Shown: positions 42,901 to 55,144 of the stretch, one piece after another
Numbering within the stretch: position 1 is the first letter of the stretch
Layout of the letters: each line of letters begins with the position of its first letter
NCBI GenBank assembly: GCA_026210745.1
Contig: CP110632.1
Location: 620,001-684,000 of the forward strand
Reading direction: 5' to 3'
Length of the DNA stretch: 64,000 nt
DNA from: Exobasidium rhododendri
Taxonomy: Eukaryota; Basidiomycota; Exobasidiomycetes; Exobasidiales; Exobasidiaceae
Notes under the pieces: model-generated
The model's database searches: none
What the model was told of the DNA's origin: nothing
What the model saw: the letters and a program-made list of their open reading frames with translations, nothing else
Position numbers and translations under genes: made by a program

Positions 42901-44563
42901 GAGACAAGGAAGTGAGAGACTTGCCGAGTCCCATTGAGTCGCACAGACATCCACCTGGCTCGCTCTTACCGCTGGCAAAGCGTCTTCTACTTAGCGTACC
43001 GGTGAGCGTGTCCATGTAGAAGGTGTCGTTCGTCATGTCTGCAGACACTTTCATTCTCTTGTTCCTTTGGTGGTGGATTGTCTGTACATCTGCTCTGCTT
43101 TTGCTTCGGAGGCTGATCCAGTGCGGTAAGAGGGCGCCCTCATCTCTCAAGACGTCTGCTTCCATGCTGTACATCCAAGCGAGCGCCCTCTTCTGGAACG
43201 GTAATAGAGTCGTCTTGATGCCACTGCTGGCTTCCAACATGGGTGCCTGCAGCACTGGCCGAGTAGCTTCCAGTGCTGTCTCGAGTCGGTTAACGCTTAT
43301 AAATTGTTCTTTCGCTTCTTCGTCATCGTAGAAGCGGCGTGGGGTTCGACTCCAGAAGCTGTCATGGTCCTCAATGCTCTCAATGTGGCCGCCATCAGAT
43401 GACTGCCGCATGATCGATGGGAGGTGGTGAGTGAGCGAGCTTACCTTTCGATCTCAAACGGTGTTCTGCAACTGACTCACTTCAATGACTGCCAAAAGCA
43501 GACTCTTCAGCTTAGTCGACAGGTTGAGATGTCTTCGGCTTACCGCGGGTGCCACTACAAAGCCGTCGTGGGCCGCATCCTCGCCGTAGCTAAAGGCCGT
43601 CTCCATCAAGTCCACCCGCAATCCGATGTTGCCAAACAAGTGGGGAGCAGGAAGTATTTGGCGTGGACAGGTATTCCACACTTGCTTCGTCATTGGGTCT
43701 CTCCATAGTACAGTGTCAGAGTTAGGGTCATTCACGTCGACTACAGTGTTGAATTCGGGTATCGCCCTCCCCAAGGGATGAGCACTCGTAATCCCTAGTA
43801 TGTCGTCTGATGGTAGGAATGGAACTTTCAGCGAGACGACGCAGCGAGACATCCTGATCCACCCTTGTCGGAGCAGACTCGGGTGAAGATAGCTGAGCGG
43901 ATGATTACTAAGACTATTCCTAGCCGGAACAATGTGTCCAAGGACTATCCCTTTGCGAGTAGGAGACTTTTTCCTCACAGACCCCTCATCGCAGCTTGCT
44001 CCTCTCTCGTCCACCTGCTCATACGCTGCTTCGATGAGCTTCTCCACATATGTTGTGTTGGCAACTCCCATTGCTTGTGGGCATGTGATCTTTGGCTTGA
44101 GGAGAGCTACAACGGCTAACGTATCGTAGTACACCGCTTCACCGCCCATGGAAAGTAATCCCAGTACATCTTCTCCCTTGACTAGGCTGGGAACGAGTTC
44201 ACATTCGAGCTGTACCTCTTCGCCTTCTTCCTCTTTCCCCACTCCATCGTCATCGTCACCCCTTGGTCGCTTTTGTTTTGACCCCACTACGACACTGTCG
44301 GTCGATGTGTCATCCCCGTAGCTGTCCACCGATGGAGGTGCTGTTCCCTCGGCCCACCTTCTAGTTTCCTCTTTACTAAACTCGTACCGAAGGCCCTGCC
44401 CCGGTACACCCGCCTCTGGGAAGTATTGTCGAAGTGTGTCACTCAAGTACTCATACTGGAAAGGCACAAAGAGATTTGGCAGATCTAGTCGACGAGGTAG
44501 TATGTCGACTTCATTGTCTGAACCCAACTTCAAGCACATCTCAAAGAGGGCGGTCGACGACAT
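39941..44563 (-). CDS. IRC20: SHPRH/Irc20-like SNF2 ATPase with RING finger
   Basis: Large SNF2-family ATPase and probable E3 ubiquitin ligase acting in DNA damage tolerance. Exons 44563-43481 and 43402-39941 (1514 aa), intron GTGAGT..GCAG. The helicase starts near residue 424 (LLPFQKRALAWM), Walker A is GLGKS near 520, DEAQ lies near 668, and a long charged insert with Glu/Val/Arg repeats comes before the RING finger. The RING (about 1189-1231) reads CLLC..C.HSACFTCL..C..C..MC in cysteine/histidine order. The C-terminal helicase half follows (CKIVIFSAWSTHLDFL, LGRINRIGQ). RING inserted inside the helicase is the SHPRH/Irc20 architecture. The C-terminus is a run of Asp/Glu. A further small intron near the C-terminus (about 40260-40300) cannot be excluded. 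The start was chosen at the first ATG of the long frame. Confidence 0.88.
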
Positions 44564-45049
44564 TCTTGTAGCTTTGTGGTTCCCGCCGCCGCACCATGCA
44601 GAAAGAGACAATGGAATCGCCTTCCTCCCGCGACGTCTTCCGGCAGCCAAGGTGTAGGAGTGTATCGGCGGAAGTGGAGGAGGGAGATCATATAATAATA
44701 ATATGCGAAAAGCAGGAAGCCTTGGACAACGTCAGTCAGATCTTCCTTTCGCGCGACTGACAAAGAATAGCGCGGGCAGACTAACTTTGATGTTTGAACA
44801 AGTCATGAGAAGAAGGGGTGGGGAAAAGCACGTATGCTCTGTGTGCACGAGGGGTGGGTGTCTCTTAAAATCTCCTGTATCACACGGGTCGGGTACATCG
44901 TCGTGACGATTGATTTGGATATCTTCTACTGTACAAATAAGCGGGTCAGGAAGCACAAAGCCAGCGACAGCGGCAGCATCAGAAGAGGTGTACAAACGAC
45001 AAATGCCGTCGAGTATTGGAGGGTATTGAGGCACGCCGTCTCTGTGAAA
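44564..45049. other. Intergenic region
   Basis: About 485 bp between the start of the SNF2-RING gene and the stop of SWI1, both on the minus strand. It should contain the promoter of the first and the terminator of the second. ORFs here carry no recognisable feature. Confidence 0.45.
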
Positions 45050-46949
45050 TCAGAGCAACTGCTCCAGTTCGGCGACAATGACCGGATCAATGCCTTCCAC
45101 TGTCATCAGTTCGACAATCGACAACTCCTCTTGCAGTAGCAATCCTCCCTGTTTTGATCCTTCTTTCCTTGGTTCTCCTCCGCCGATGCCCCCCTGGCTA
45201 CTACCTTCCATGCCAAAGCCAAGGAGGGCAGGTCGATCAAAATTCTCGTCTCCATCCAGCATCCTAAGCGTTTCGATCAGTCTCCTCGTGATGACAGCGA
45301 AAGGATTCCTTTGGAAGGCATTCGCTTTCATCAATCTCTTGATGCAACGGAATATGATGCCAACCACGCCGGCCGCCGTCTTGAGCTGTTTCTTGATGGA
45401 CAGACTGCCAAGGTACGCAACGTTGAAGAGACTCATAGCGATACGCTCGCAGTAAGCCAGTCTTGGCTCCGTCTTGAGCATATGGAAGTCGAACTCTGTC
45501 ACGGGAAGAAGCTTGATCAAATCGGTGCCTAAGGACAATATCTCCCTCTCATCGATCGTCTTGCCGAGTATCTGTCGATTGACATCAGGCTGGGCCAGAC
45601 TAGAGAAAGCTTCTAGTGCCATGTCTGCGTGCTGCGGTACCTTTCTGGCAACAGGCTGCAACGTCGCCATTCCAGGCACTTCGCCAAGCACTGTTCCATG
45701 GACGTGCTCGATTTCACTGGCGTCCTTGATGAAGCTGGTAAGCAGATGAAACACAGACTGGATCGTGTCGGCTCCGTATCGATTGAGATTGCAACTCTCG
45801 CCTGCCAAGCAAGTGACGATAGAAAGAACATCCTTCCGCACCCGTAAGGCTTCCGACGAGGTAAAAACGGTCGTCCGGTGAAGGCCAATGTCTTCGTCTT
45901 CATCGTCAATCGTAGTAATACCGCTATCACCTCTTGTCGACTTGCCCCTCTGCTTCCTCTTCTCTATTTGCTCTTTCTCTACCGTTGCAACGATGTCCAT
46001 GAGCAATTTTAAGAAGCGGGGTTCACCATTCAGAAAGGGGAGATTATCGTTAATCGTCGCCAAGTTGCGAAAGATCTCAATGACGGTCAGCGCGATCTGG
46101 GAGCATCGCAGTGTCTGTCTCTCTCTCTTGGCGAGTGAGTAAAAGTCTTCCTCTTCCTCCGGTTCCTGACCTGTACCGTCGACTGATGCAGTGTCGTTTA
46201 TGTCACACTCGTCCGCTTCTTCGCCGGGATGCGAATCGTCTGTCCCGTGCGGCTTCCTCTTCCTCCTCTTTGCTGGTATCCTCTCCCAAATCTTCATCTC
46301 CTCTTCCTCCTCCACAATGTTCTCGACCCACTCCGCATAGGTAGGGGGAGTGGCCGTTCTCTCTTTCTCTTTGGTTGTCCCATTCATCAATAGCTCTTCG
46401 TCATCTCCTTCATCGACTGTCACCCCTTCATCCAGCACTCCAAACGCTGCCTCTTCCAGCAGATCCATCAACTCGTCGCTCAGATCTTCACACAAGCTGA
46501 TCAGCAGATTGAAGCCGGGAGCTTGAACGCCAGCGGTGAGAACGAACAGGGCATTCAGTGCGTACGTGACCTCGACATCAAGCCTTGACCGTAGGCTCAT
46601 GATCAAGCTTTCCACATCAACATGACCAAGTTCACGAACACTTCGAGGAAATCGACCTTTTCCTTCGAGTATTTCTCCCATCTGACGTTCTACCACATCC
46701 ATCTCCCATCCACCATGGCTTTGCAAGTCTCTCCGAATCGGCATATACTCGATCTTGAACTTGTTCGGCTTGACGGGTGCTTGAACAGGAGCCTGGGCAG
46801 GGACGACCGGAGACGGGCCTGCTCGACTCGATGGTCTTGAGGAGGACTGTGGCTGTGATCTCGAAGGATACTGCTGGTGCTGCTGCTGCTGCTGCATCTG
46901 AAGGAGTGACTGTTGTTGCTGCTGCTGCTGCTGCTGTGAGGGCTGCGAA

Positions 46950-46988
<39 letters not shown>

Positions 46989-47966
46989 CTCTGCGCTTCC
47001 TGTTGAGCAGCAGTGAAAGCGAGAGGGGCAGCAATGTGCATCGGCTGACCTGCATTCTGAGCTTGCGTGAGGTATTGATTGTACACCTGCGCCATGACTT
47101 GGCTGATTCCCGTACCATCGACTGCAGAAATACCCTGACTGGCTAGTTGTGCCGTTCGGATAGCACCGAATGCGCTCATTTGCAAATTCTGGTTAAGATT
47201 GCCCTGTTGAAGCATTCGAATGGCCTGTTGAGCCTGCATGTTCATTTGAGACATACTAATTTGCATCGGTGGGGCCGTCTGTGGCTCTCTTCCCGCTTCG
47301 TTGCCTGCCAAGTTCACAGCTGCACCCGTCGCATTTGACTTTACCGACGTTGTCGTTGACTTCCTCGACCGCTTCGATCCTTTCTTGGTCTCTGCTGGCG
47401 TTTGTGGTTGCTGCTGCTGCTGCTGCTGCTGGGTGAGCCTCATGTGCGGAGCATCCGAGGACGATTGACCACCGTTTCCTTGGTTGGCACTGTAGGCCGC
47501 CTGCTGCTGCTGCTGCTGCTGCTGTTGATCTGCCATTCCTGCAGAAGATGCTGGTTGAGGTAGACCAGCTGATTGGGCTGCCGATTGAGCCGCTGCTTGA
47601 GCTTGTGCTTGAGCTTGTGCCTGCAACATGGCCATCTTTGCTGCATTTTGAAAGTACATGTATCGGTCTTTCGCCTGCTGCTGCGTAATCTTGCCAGCAT
47701 TGATCATCTCTTGAAGCTGTTGCATCTGTCTAGGTAGCTGGGCTTGTAATTGTTGCGCTTTTTGAGCAGCTTCTTGTGCTGACATGGATCCGCTCATGAA
47801 GGATGAATTGGGAGGCGGTATTTGTTGAGGCGCCATCTGCGGAGTCGAGTTGGAAGGTCCAGCCTGATGACTGGGCTGACTCATGCCGCTCCCATTCTGG
47901 ACTCCAGGATGACTAGGAGCGCCCATCTGACTTTGCCCCGGCATCATCTGTTGTTGTTGTTGTTGA

Positions 47967-48000
<34 letters not shown>

Positions 48001-49620
48001 ACTGTTGGCTCTGAGACGGTGGTAGTCCTTGGGCCTGTTGATGTTGCTGCTGCGGTTGCATGTTCGCAGACTGATTCGAGCTGCCCATAGAGTTCCTCTT
48101 TTGTTGCTGTCCGTCTCCTGCTTGCTGTGACGGTGGTTGCATGGGCGAAGGAGCAGTAGTAGTAGACTGCTGTCCAACGCCGCCTCCTCCTCCTCCTCCT
48201 CCTCCATTGCTCGATGCTGCTGCCAGTGCCGACGGACCTCCAGCGCCCTTCATCTTTGCCAACCAAAACTCCTCGAACGCAGCAAACCTCTCCTTGTAGA
48301 ATTGAGCCAGTCGAGGTGCAACGAAAGCTGGAAGCGATAAACCATTCCCATCAATCTCATTTTGTCCAGGTGCATGATTAGAAGGGAAGGGAGCAACTGC
48401 CAAACCTAGCTTAGAGGCGACTATAGCCCAGCCGTTACTCTGCGCAGTCACTCTTGCTGAACCACCGAATTGTACCACTGTGGCAAAGAGAATCTGCATC
48501 TCTACCGTCTTCGTCTCCCCTGCACTTGTTCCTGATGGACCCACAAACGAAGTTGGCATTGTAGGAGGTAGTGGTGTTCCTCTAGCAGACATGAACGCTC
48601 TCACCGCTCCCAGAAGATCCCCCTTGCCTCCTCCGCCGCCGGTACTTTGCTGCTGTGGAGGTGGAACATGAGGTGATTGCTGAGAGGATTGCAACGACTG
48701 GTTTGGTATTTGTTGCTGATGGGAGTTGGGAGCAGCATTCTTACCGTTCATCCGTTGCTGTGGCGCTGGCTGAGATGCTGGACTGCCTTGCCACACAGGC
48801 TGCCCATCAGCGCTCGTACTCTGCTGTTGCATAGCTTGCATTCTTTGATGTTGCGCGAATGCTTGCAAGGCGGCCAACTGAGCATTGTGAGCAGGATTGG
48901 AAGCTTCGATTGTCGTTCCATTTGGTGCTTGTGCGAATACGTTTGAATCGGATGATGATTGCAACTGAGGTCCATTGACTTGTTGTGGGGTCGACATCTG
49001 GACTGGCGTCTGAGGTCGGTGTCCAGTTATTTGAGTGGCATGTTGCTGTTGCGACTGCTGCATTTGTTGTTGTTGCTGTTGTTGTTGTTGTTGTTGCTGT
49101 TGTTGTTGCTGCTGCTGACCTGGATTGGGTTGATTTGCTTGCTGTTGTTGCATTTGCTGTCGGCTCTGTAGCGCTTGAGTCGTCTGTGACTGGAGAAACT
49201 TCATTCTTTTCATCTGCATGGCCAGATGTTGAGCGGCCTCCATCTTTTGCGCACTCTCTGGCTGTGCCTGCACAGTCGCCCATTGCCTCTGTAGATTGGT
49301 AATTTGAGCTTGAATGACCTATGTGAAGGCAAAGTGTCAAAGTCAGCCACTCATTTTCTTTCCCTGCCTCTTCTCACTACTCTTGCAATTCGAAGCTGAC
49401 GTACCTGCATCATCTGAACGGGATTCTGCATCGCAAGATTCATGTTGAATTGCTGCTGCTGGGCCGGATTACCCGTTTGTACTTGCTGTCCGCCTTGCTG
49501 CTGCTGTTGTTGTTGTTGTTGTTGCTGTGGCGGCGGAGGCTGTTCCGAGGCAGACATTCCTTCGGTCGCCTGACCGAATGCTGACCCGTTCATAGCATTC
49601 ATCGATGGGCCTCTCTCCAT
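45050..49620 (-). CDS. SWI1: SWI1/ARID1-type subunit of the SWI/SNF remodeller
   Basis: ARID-containing subunit of SWI/SNF chromatin remodelling complexes. Exons 49620-49405 and 49318-45050 give 1494 aa. The N-terminal half is dominated by Gln/Asn/Met/Ser/Pro with long polyQ tracts. The ARID lies at about 340-430 (VEMQILFATVVQFGGSARV, NGWAIVASKLG, and a conserved LAQFYKERFAAFEEFW helix). The conserved C-terminal domain starts near 925 with YMPIRRDLQSHGGWEMD and goes on with armadillo-like helices (LNALFVLTAGVQAPGF, CEDLSDELMDLLEEAAFG). A bipartite basic patch (KRRKRKPHG) lies in the acidic linker within it. This is the usual SWI1 order. Long antisense ORFs rich in Leu, Ala or Ser over the polyQ tracts are shadows. 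Confidence 0.92.
46871..46987. repeat. CTG/CAG microsatellite in SWI1
   Basis: Runs of CTG units on the plus strand (CAG for Gln on the coding strand), interrupted by a few other codons. They encode one of several polyQ tracts of SWI1; further tracts lie near 47410, 47500, 47960 and 49500. Confidence 0.9.
49065..49117. repeat. GTT/CTG microsatellite in SWI1
   Basis: Alternating GTT and CTG units on the plus strand read as CAA/CAG on the coding strand, giving a polyQ run of about 18 residues near the N-terminus of SWI1. Confidence 0.9.
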
Positions 49621-50299
49621 CTGCTACCCGCGCTTCTCGACCAGTCCTCCCCGGCAATCGATCCTTGCTCAAACAATTACTTTCCCACAAGAAAAGCCCT
49701 CCGACGTGCTCTGTAAGATCAACTTCGAGGATCTGATCCTAGCTGTTTCTTCAATGACAGATGTTACCGATCGCCCTCCTCTTCGCCCATACAGGCAATG
49801 CTTGCCGGAGGATTACTCTACCAGAGCCCAGCGGTGTCCGATGAGGTGGTGAAGTGCTCGGCGCCAAAAGAGACGCGTCGCTCTGCCTGTGTGAAATTCT
49901 GAAAGACGGCGGCGCGGCAAGGGTGGTGGATGGGGCGATGTCGAGACAAGAGGTCTGGAAGGTGGTGTGGTACTGGTGAGAACAGAACGATTTCAGAGTC
50001 GAATGGGTCACGATTGGCGAGCACAGCAAAGCGACTTCTCTCAAACTTCCTCTAGCGGACTGCTCGCAGTGGATGGCACAGTGGACGCTACTACCTGGGT
50101 ATATGAAAGTCGCGCAAGGGTAATTTTCCAAGACATCGGGGAATACGGTCACGTGGACGACTCTAATTGCTTATGTTAACGGCATAAGGTTGGCGCTTGC
50201 CTCAATCGGCTTGCGACGCTTAGTCCAAACCGGATTGACTCATCTCCTCCCGTCCCTTCCCTTTATATTCCACTCTCACATTGGAATTCAACTGTTGCC
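49621..50299. promoter_or_regulatory. Divergent promoter region SWI1 / m-AAA protease
   Basis: 679 bp between outward-facing start codons. A TATA-like TTTATATT lies near 50260, about 40 bp before the m-AAA protease ATG. Only short ORFs without features otherwise. Confidence 0.5.
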
Positions 50300-52846
50300 A
50301 TGCTCGCTTCCTTTCTAGCGAGCTCACGGAGGTCGTCACAGCGGGGGCTGTCGGCTTCCAAGTATCTTGCCGCAAGTACCTCAAGCGTTGTCACTCCTCG
50401 AATTAGTCATTTTGCGGTTCGTCACTACGCCACACCGACCGATGACAAGAAGGGTGTCCCTGCAAATGAGAAGAAGGACGACCTCTCTCTTAAGAAGACA
50501 GGGAAGAAGGAATACGACGAGAGCGTCGAAAAGGCATTGCGAGAAGCCAAGAGTGGCAAAGACGGAGAAGAGAAGACGAATTTGTCAGAGAAAGTAAAGG
50601 AGGAGCTGGAGAATTCAATGCGCGCCGGAAAGGGCGGACCTGAAGAAAGTCCCATCGCAAAAGCCTTCAAGGAGTGGATCGGATCAGACGCAACAAAAGG
50701 AACGAAGAGAGGGCAGTCAAGTGAGAAAGAGTCTGACAAGAAGGATGACTCCGAGAGTGGAAAGGAAAAGAGCAAGTCTTCATCATCTTTCCCAGGCGGT
50801 GGTGGTCAGCCACAAGAAGTGCGATTAAACGGTAATACAATCCTCGCCACTGTTTTGGGTTCATGGGTTTTGTATCAACTTACATCGCCCAGCTCCAACG
50901 CAAGAGAGATCACCTGGCAAGAGTTTCGAACAGCCTTCTTAGACAAGGGTTTGGTTGACAGGTTGGACGTTGTCAATCGAACAAAGGTCAAGGTCTATCT
51001 CCACTCTAACGCGACAGGCACCATGTATACAAAGGCAGAAGGTGGCAGTGGTGGAGGTAGCAGCAGCAGTGCTTCTTACTGGTTCAGCGTAGGCTCAGTC
51101 GAAGCATTTGAGCGAAAGTTGGACGATGCTCAGCGCGAATTGGACATTCCGACTGGCGAAAGGATACCGGTAGCCTATCACGATGAGATCTCGACAGCTA
51201 GCACGCTTCTACACTTTGCTCCCACCATCTTGATTGCCGGTCTCTTGTTCTACATGACAAGACGAGCAGCAGGATCAATGGGAGGCGGTGGAGGAAGTGG
51301 AGGACCTGGAGGAATCTTTGGAATTGGAAAGTCGAAGGCGAAGATGTTCAATCAGGAGACGGATGTGAAGACCAAGTTTGAGTCGGTTGCCGGTATGGAC
51401 GAGGCCAAGGAGGAAATTATGGAATTCGTCAATTTCCTCAAGAAGCCAGAAAGGTACGAGAAGCTAGGTGCAAAGATTCCCAGAGGTGCCATTCTGTCAG
51501 GACCACCTGGAACAGGAAAGACGCTGCTAGCAAAGGCCACTGCTGGTGAGGCTGGTGTCCCTTTCTTGAGTGTCTCTGGATCCGAGTTCGTAGAGATGTT
51601 CGTCGGAGTTGGACCGTCGCGAGTGCGAGATATGTTTGCAACGGCCAAGAAGAATGCGCCATGCATCATCTTTATCGACGAGATCGATGCCATTGGAAAG
51701 GCGAGGGGCAAAGGGGGCAGCTTTGGTGGAAACGACGAAAGAGAATCGACGTTGAACGAATTGCTTGTTCAGATGGACGGATTCTCGACTACCGAACACG
51801 TCGTCGTCTTGGCAGGTACCAATAGACCGGATGTCTTGGACCCGGCACTGCTACGACCAGGACGATTTGATCGACACGTTGCCATTGATCGACCTGATAT
51901 CGGTGGCAGGCGAGAGATCTTCAAAGTTCATTTGAAGCCACTCAAGCTTGCCGATGACATTGATCGAGATATGTTGGCAGAGAAGCTAAGCACACTGACG
52001 CCAGGATTTTCCGGAGCGGATGTCGGTAACGTTTGCAACGAAGCAGCTCTCATTGCTGCTCGTACGAACCTCACTGCTGTTGACGAGAACAGCTTCGATC
52101 GAGCGATCGAAAGGGTCATTGCTGGCTTAGAGAGGAAGACCCGAGTCCTGAGTCCGGAAGAGAAGAAGATTGTTGCCTACCACGAAGCTGGCCACGCTGT
52201 TTGTGGATGGTTTTTGGAACATGCTGATCCTCTCTTGAAGGTCTCCATCATTCCTCGAGGTGTCGGCCTCGGATATGCTCAATACTTGCCAAAGGAGAGG
52301 TACCTCTTCAGCACTGAGATGCTGTTTGACCGAATGTGTATGACGCTTGGAGGGCGAGTCAGCGAGGAGATCAACTTTGGCAGCATCACCACAGGAGCAC
52401 AGGATGACCTGAGCAAGATTACCAAGATTGCCTTTGAGATCTGTGCCAGCTACGGAATGAACTCAACCATGGGTCCTATCTCTTACAAACCGGAACACGA
52501 CTCCATGCACAAGCCATACAGTGAAAAGACAAACGAGATGCTGGACCACGAAGTGCGACAGATGGTTTCCAACGTTCACAAGAGGACGACAGAGCTGCTC
52601 ACGAAGAACTTGGATTCGGTGGAGAAGGTGGCTCAGCTGCTTCTGAAAAAGGAAGTCATCACTCGCGAGGATATGCGAAATCTGCTAGGCAAGCGTCCCT
52701 TCAAGACGGCTGATGAAGCCGATGACTACCTCGACAAGAAGGGAGTTGGTCTGTCCAAGAGAGGCGGTGAGACAAGCGCTCCCCCACCTCCCGATAGCGA
52801 ACTCGGCGGCAGTCCAGGCTTGGCAACAAAGGGTCAAGATCCTTGA
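50300..52846 (+). CDS. AFG3: Mitochondrial inner-membrane m-AAA protease (AFG3/YTA12 family)
   Basis: ATP-dependent zinc protease of the inner mitochondrial membrane, active on the matrix side in protein quality control and maturation. Single exon, 848 aa. A basic, Ser/Arg-rich N-terminus fits a mitochondrial presequence, followed by a charged linker. The first membrane helix is at about 178-195, the FtsH extracellular-type domain begins [12 protein letters not shown], and the second helix is at about 304-325. Walker A GPPGTGKT is at 401-408, Walker [12 protein letters not shown] follows, and the SRH has RPGRFDR. The zinc motif HEAGH is at 628-632. The C-terminus is helical with a short disordered tail. 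Similarity is about equal to yeast AFG3 and YTA12 by eye, so the symbol denotes the family rather than a settled orthologue. The stop is 126 bp from the converging MGS1 stop. Confidence 0.9.
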   Translation: MLASFLASSRRSSQRGLSASKYLAASTSSVVTPRISHFAVRHYATPTDDKKGVPANEKKDDLSLKKTGKKEYDESVEKALREAKSGKDGEEKTNLSEKVKEELENSMRAGKGGPEESPIAKAFKEWIGSDATKGTKRGQSSEKESDKKDDSESGKEKSKSSSSFPGGGGQPQEVRLNGNTILATVLGSWVLYQLTSPSSNAREITWQEFRTAFLDKGLVDRLDVVNRTKVKVYLHSNATGTMYTKAEGGSGGGSSSSASYWFSVGSVEAFERKLDDAQRELDIPTGERIPVAYHDEISTASTLLHFAPTILIAGLLFYMTRRAAGSMGGGGGSGGPGGIFGIGKSKAKMFNQETDVKTKFESVAGMDEAKEEIMEFVNFLKKPERYEKLGAKIPRGAILSGPPGTGKTLLAKATAGEAGVPFLSVSGSEFVEMFVGVGPSRVRDMFATAKKNAPCIIFIDEIDAIGKARGKGGSFGGNDERESTLNELLVQMDGFSTTEHVVVLAGTNRPDVLDPALLRPGRFDRHVAIDRPDIGGRREIFKVHLKPLKLADDIDRDMLAEKLSTLTPGFSGADVGNVCNEAALIAARTNLTAVDENSFDRAIERVIAGLERKTRVLSPEEKKIVAYHEAGHAVCGWFLEHADPLLKVSIIPRGVGLGYAQYLPKERYLFSTEMLFDRMCMTLGGRVSEEINFGSITTGAQDDLSKITKIAFEICASYGMNSTMGPISYKPEHDSMHKPYSEKTNEMLDHEVRQMVSNVHKRTTELLTKNLDSVEKVAQLLLKKEVITREDMRNLLGKRPFKTADEADDYLDKKGVGLSKRGGETSAPPPPDSELGGSPGLATKGQDP

Positions 52847-52972
52847 TGTGCAAACTTTGCCTCCATTGTATCTGTCCTCCTCTCACTCCTCTTTGATATT
52901 TCCGTAGACTCACTGTAATCAAATTCCCACCGCATCTTATTACATCAAATCATGATCGATAATGTCTGACTA

Positions 52973-54716
52973 TTAAGGCGTCTCCAGTTGCTGCATTAGC
53001 TTCCTCCTTCCTGACCACTCTTTGCCACCGTTTCTCTCCCTTTCCCACTCATCCAACAAGTCCAGATCAACAGAACGAGCGCCAACTGTAAAGATGCGTT
53101 GACAGCTGCCTGGTCCAATGGCTGCACCCCTAGCCATGAAGGGGGCTTCCGTGTGGTGGTCTTGCTTGCCATTAGTGGCTCTTCTCTCGTCGTTGTCCTC
53201 GTACTCTCTCTTCAAATCTGGAGGAGAAGGCGGCGGCGGAGAAAGCAGTCGAGTAGAACGGAGTTCTGGCGGAAAGTACTCCTGATGAATGGGATGTGCA
53301 AAATTAGGCTCGTATCGGTACTCCTTGCCATGCCCTAATTCTTTCATCAGCTTCGTAGGGGCGTTACGTATGTGAATAGGGACTGGATAGTTGTAAGAAT
53401 TCTGCACCATCGCCTGAGCTTTCTTCCATCCTCGATATGCTCGAGTCGACTTTTCACTTTCCGCTAGATAGATGACACACTGTGCCAAGTTCTCGGCACA
53501 TTCAGGAAGCCCCACCACTTGACAGGCAGTATAAGTCGCGATGGCCATCTGCAGGGCTTGCAGGGTATTGCAATCTTCCGAAGCTGCTACTATTAATCTC
53601 CTTGCAACGAACAGGGGATCGTCTCCTGATGACACCATCCTGGCGAGGTAGTACAAGGCAGCGTCCGCATTACTCCCTCGGATACTCTTGTGCAACGCTG
53701 ATATTGTGTCGTAGTGATTGTCGCCGGTCCTGTCGTACTGCAGTGAAGTGCGTTTCAGATTCAGTCTGAGTGATGCAAGCTTCTCGTCTGTCGTCATTTC
53801 GGCCTCCAGCGTCACCAAGGCTAGCTCAAGGGTGCTCAATGCCGTGCGTGCGTCGCCATCACACATGGTCGAGATCCATCGTAGCACTTCATCTTCCATC
53901 AGCTCCTTCTCGGGTATATCAGCATCCTCCTCTTTGATGCGTTCTCGAGCCCGATGCAAAACTTGAAAGCACTCTTCTTCGCTCAGCTTCGTCAAGACAA
54001 AGACACGCATTCTGGACAGCAATGCCCCCTGCAATCTAAAGGAAGGATTTTCTGTCGTGGCTGCTATCAGTGTGACATGGCCCTTCTCTATCACTGGTAA
54101 GAATATGTCCTGCTGTGCTCTACTGAATCGTTGTATCTCGTCGATGAACAATACAGTCCGTTGACCAGTGAGCTGTAAGCGACTAAAGGCTTCGTCAAAG
54201 ATCTTCTTTACGTCGTTCGTGGATGCAGTGGTTGCGGAGATCTCCACGAAGCGATAAGGCCCGGCTAAGGTATGCGTCGTCTTTGCCAGAATTTGTGCGA
54301 GCGTAGTCTTGCCTGTACGTGACATGATGACAAGTAGTCAGTCACATAGTATACTTAAAAAGCTTTATATACCTGCACTCACCCGTGCCTGGTGGTCCAT
54401 AGAGGATGCACTGGGGAATTTTACCATTCTTTAAGAGCGCCTTCAACGGCCCACTGACGACTCCCTGCTGTCCCACAAAGTCGTCCAGTGTTCTTGGTCT
54501 AAGTCTTTCTGCCAGAGGTGCTACGCTGTCTAGTCTCACTCTAGATGTCGAGGCAGTGTTGTGTGCACCTTGAGAAGCGCTCACCGGGCGACCGTTCTTG
54601 TCATCTGGCTTGCTCTTCTTCGACAGCGTCGACTCGTCTTCGACTTTGAACGGGTTGGACCTTTTCGTTGTTGTTGATGATGTTGATGTTGATGTTGATG
54701 TTGTTGTTGATGTTGA

Positions 54717-54755
<39 letters not shown>

Positions 54756-54857
54756 ACTCAAGCCAAGACATTGATCGAGATGAGTATTGAGACTGGAATA
54801 GGTGACTTCCTCTGCGCAGCTCGGGCAAGCTACTACCTTGCTCTCTTCGTCTGTCAT
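52973..54857 (-). CDS. MGS1: MGS1/WRNIP1 AAA+ ATPase
   Basis: Genome-maintenance ATPase that binds stalled replication forks and ubiquitinated PCNA. Exons 54857-54383 and 54312-52973 give 604 aa. The N-terminal UBZ4 zinc finger is complete: C11, C14, H26, C30 in CPSC..H..QC. It is followed by a polyAla run and a Ser/Thr repeat, then LAERLRPRTLDDFVGQQGV. Walker A GPPGTGKT is split by the intron after GPPGTG and before KT (154-161). Walker B has VLFIDEIQRF (about 212-221), sensor 1 is AATTENPSF, and the helical C-terminal domain has YDTISALHKSIRGSNADAALYYLARM, here quoted only by its start and end (YDTISALHKS..YYLARM). Domain order and length match Mgs1/WRNIP1. The start is the first ATG of the frame. 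Confidence 0.93.
54665..54757. repeat. Adjacent GTT/GAT and GCT microsatellites in MGS1
   Basis: On the plus strand, runs of GTT/GAT/GTTGAT units pass directly into GCT units. On the coding strand they read as Thr/Ser-rich and Ala-rich tracts between the UBZ finger and the AAA domain of MGS1, a linker that tolerates length change. Confidence 0.88.
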
Positions 54858-55144
54858 CGCATGCAAAGGCTCGCCTCGGGAAGGGAAAATCTGTTCAAGT
54901 GTAGGTTCACATTCTTGATCAACGCTTGTTTTCTACAAACTGAACCGTGCATGCCCACGCCGCTCTAAGCTTTCTCTCGACAGGAGAAGAGAAGATTTAT
55001 TTAAAGATTACTTGCTTCTCCTGTGCACACGCTCCTTACATCGCTTCCTCGCAATTTCTTATAGCACACAAGCATCCTACTCCCCTACATGGACATACAC
55101 AGTACGAGAGCACGGACCTCGCTACGCGCTGACTAGGCCACGAA

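Noticed and set aside
43325-43360. tRNA B-box-like GGTTCGACTCC
   Set aside because: No matching acceptor, D or anticodon stems; it is coding sequence of the SNF2-RING protein.
48807-49340. Minus-strand Thr/Ala-rich ORF over SWI1
   Set aside because: A frame-shifted reading of CAG repeats, which always gives polyA, polyS or polyT strings.
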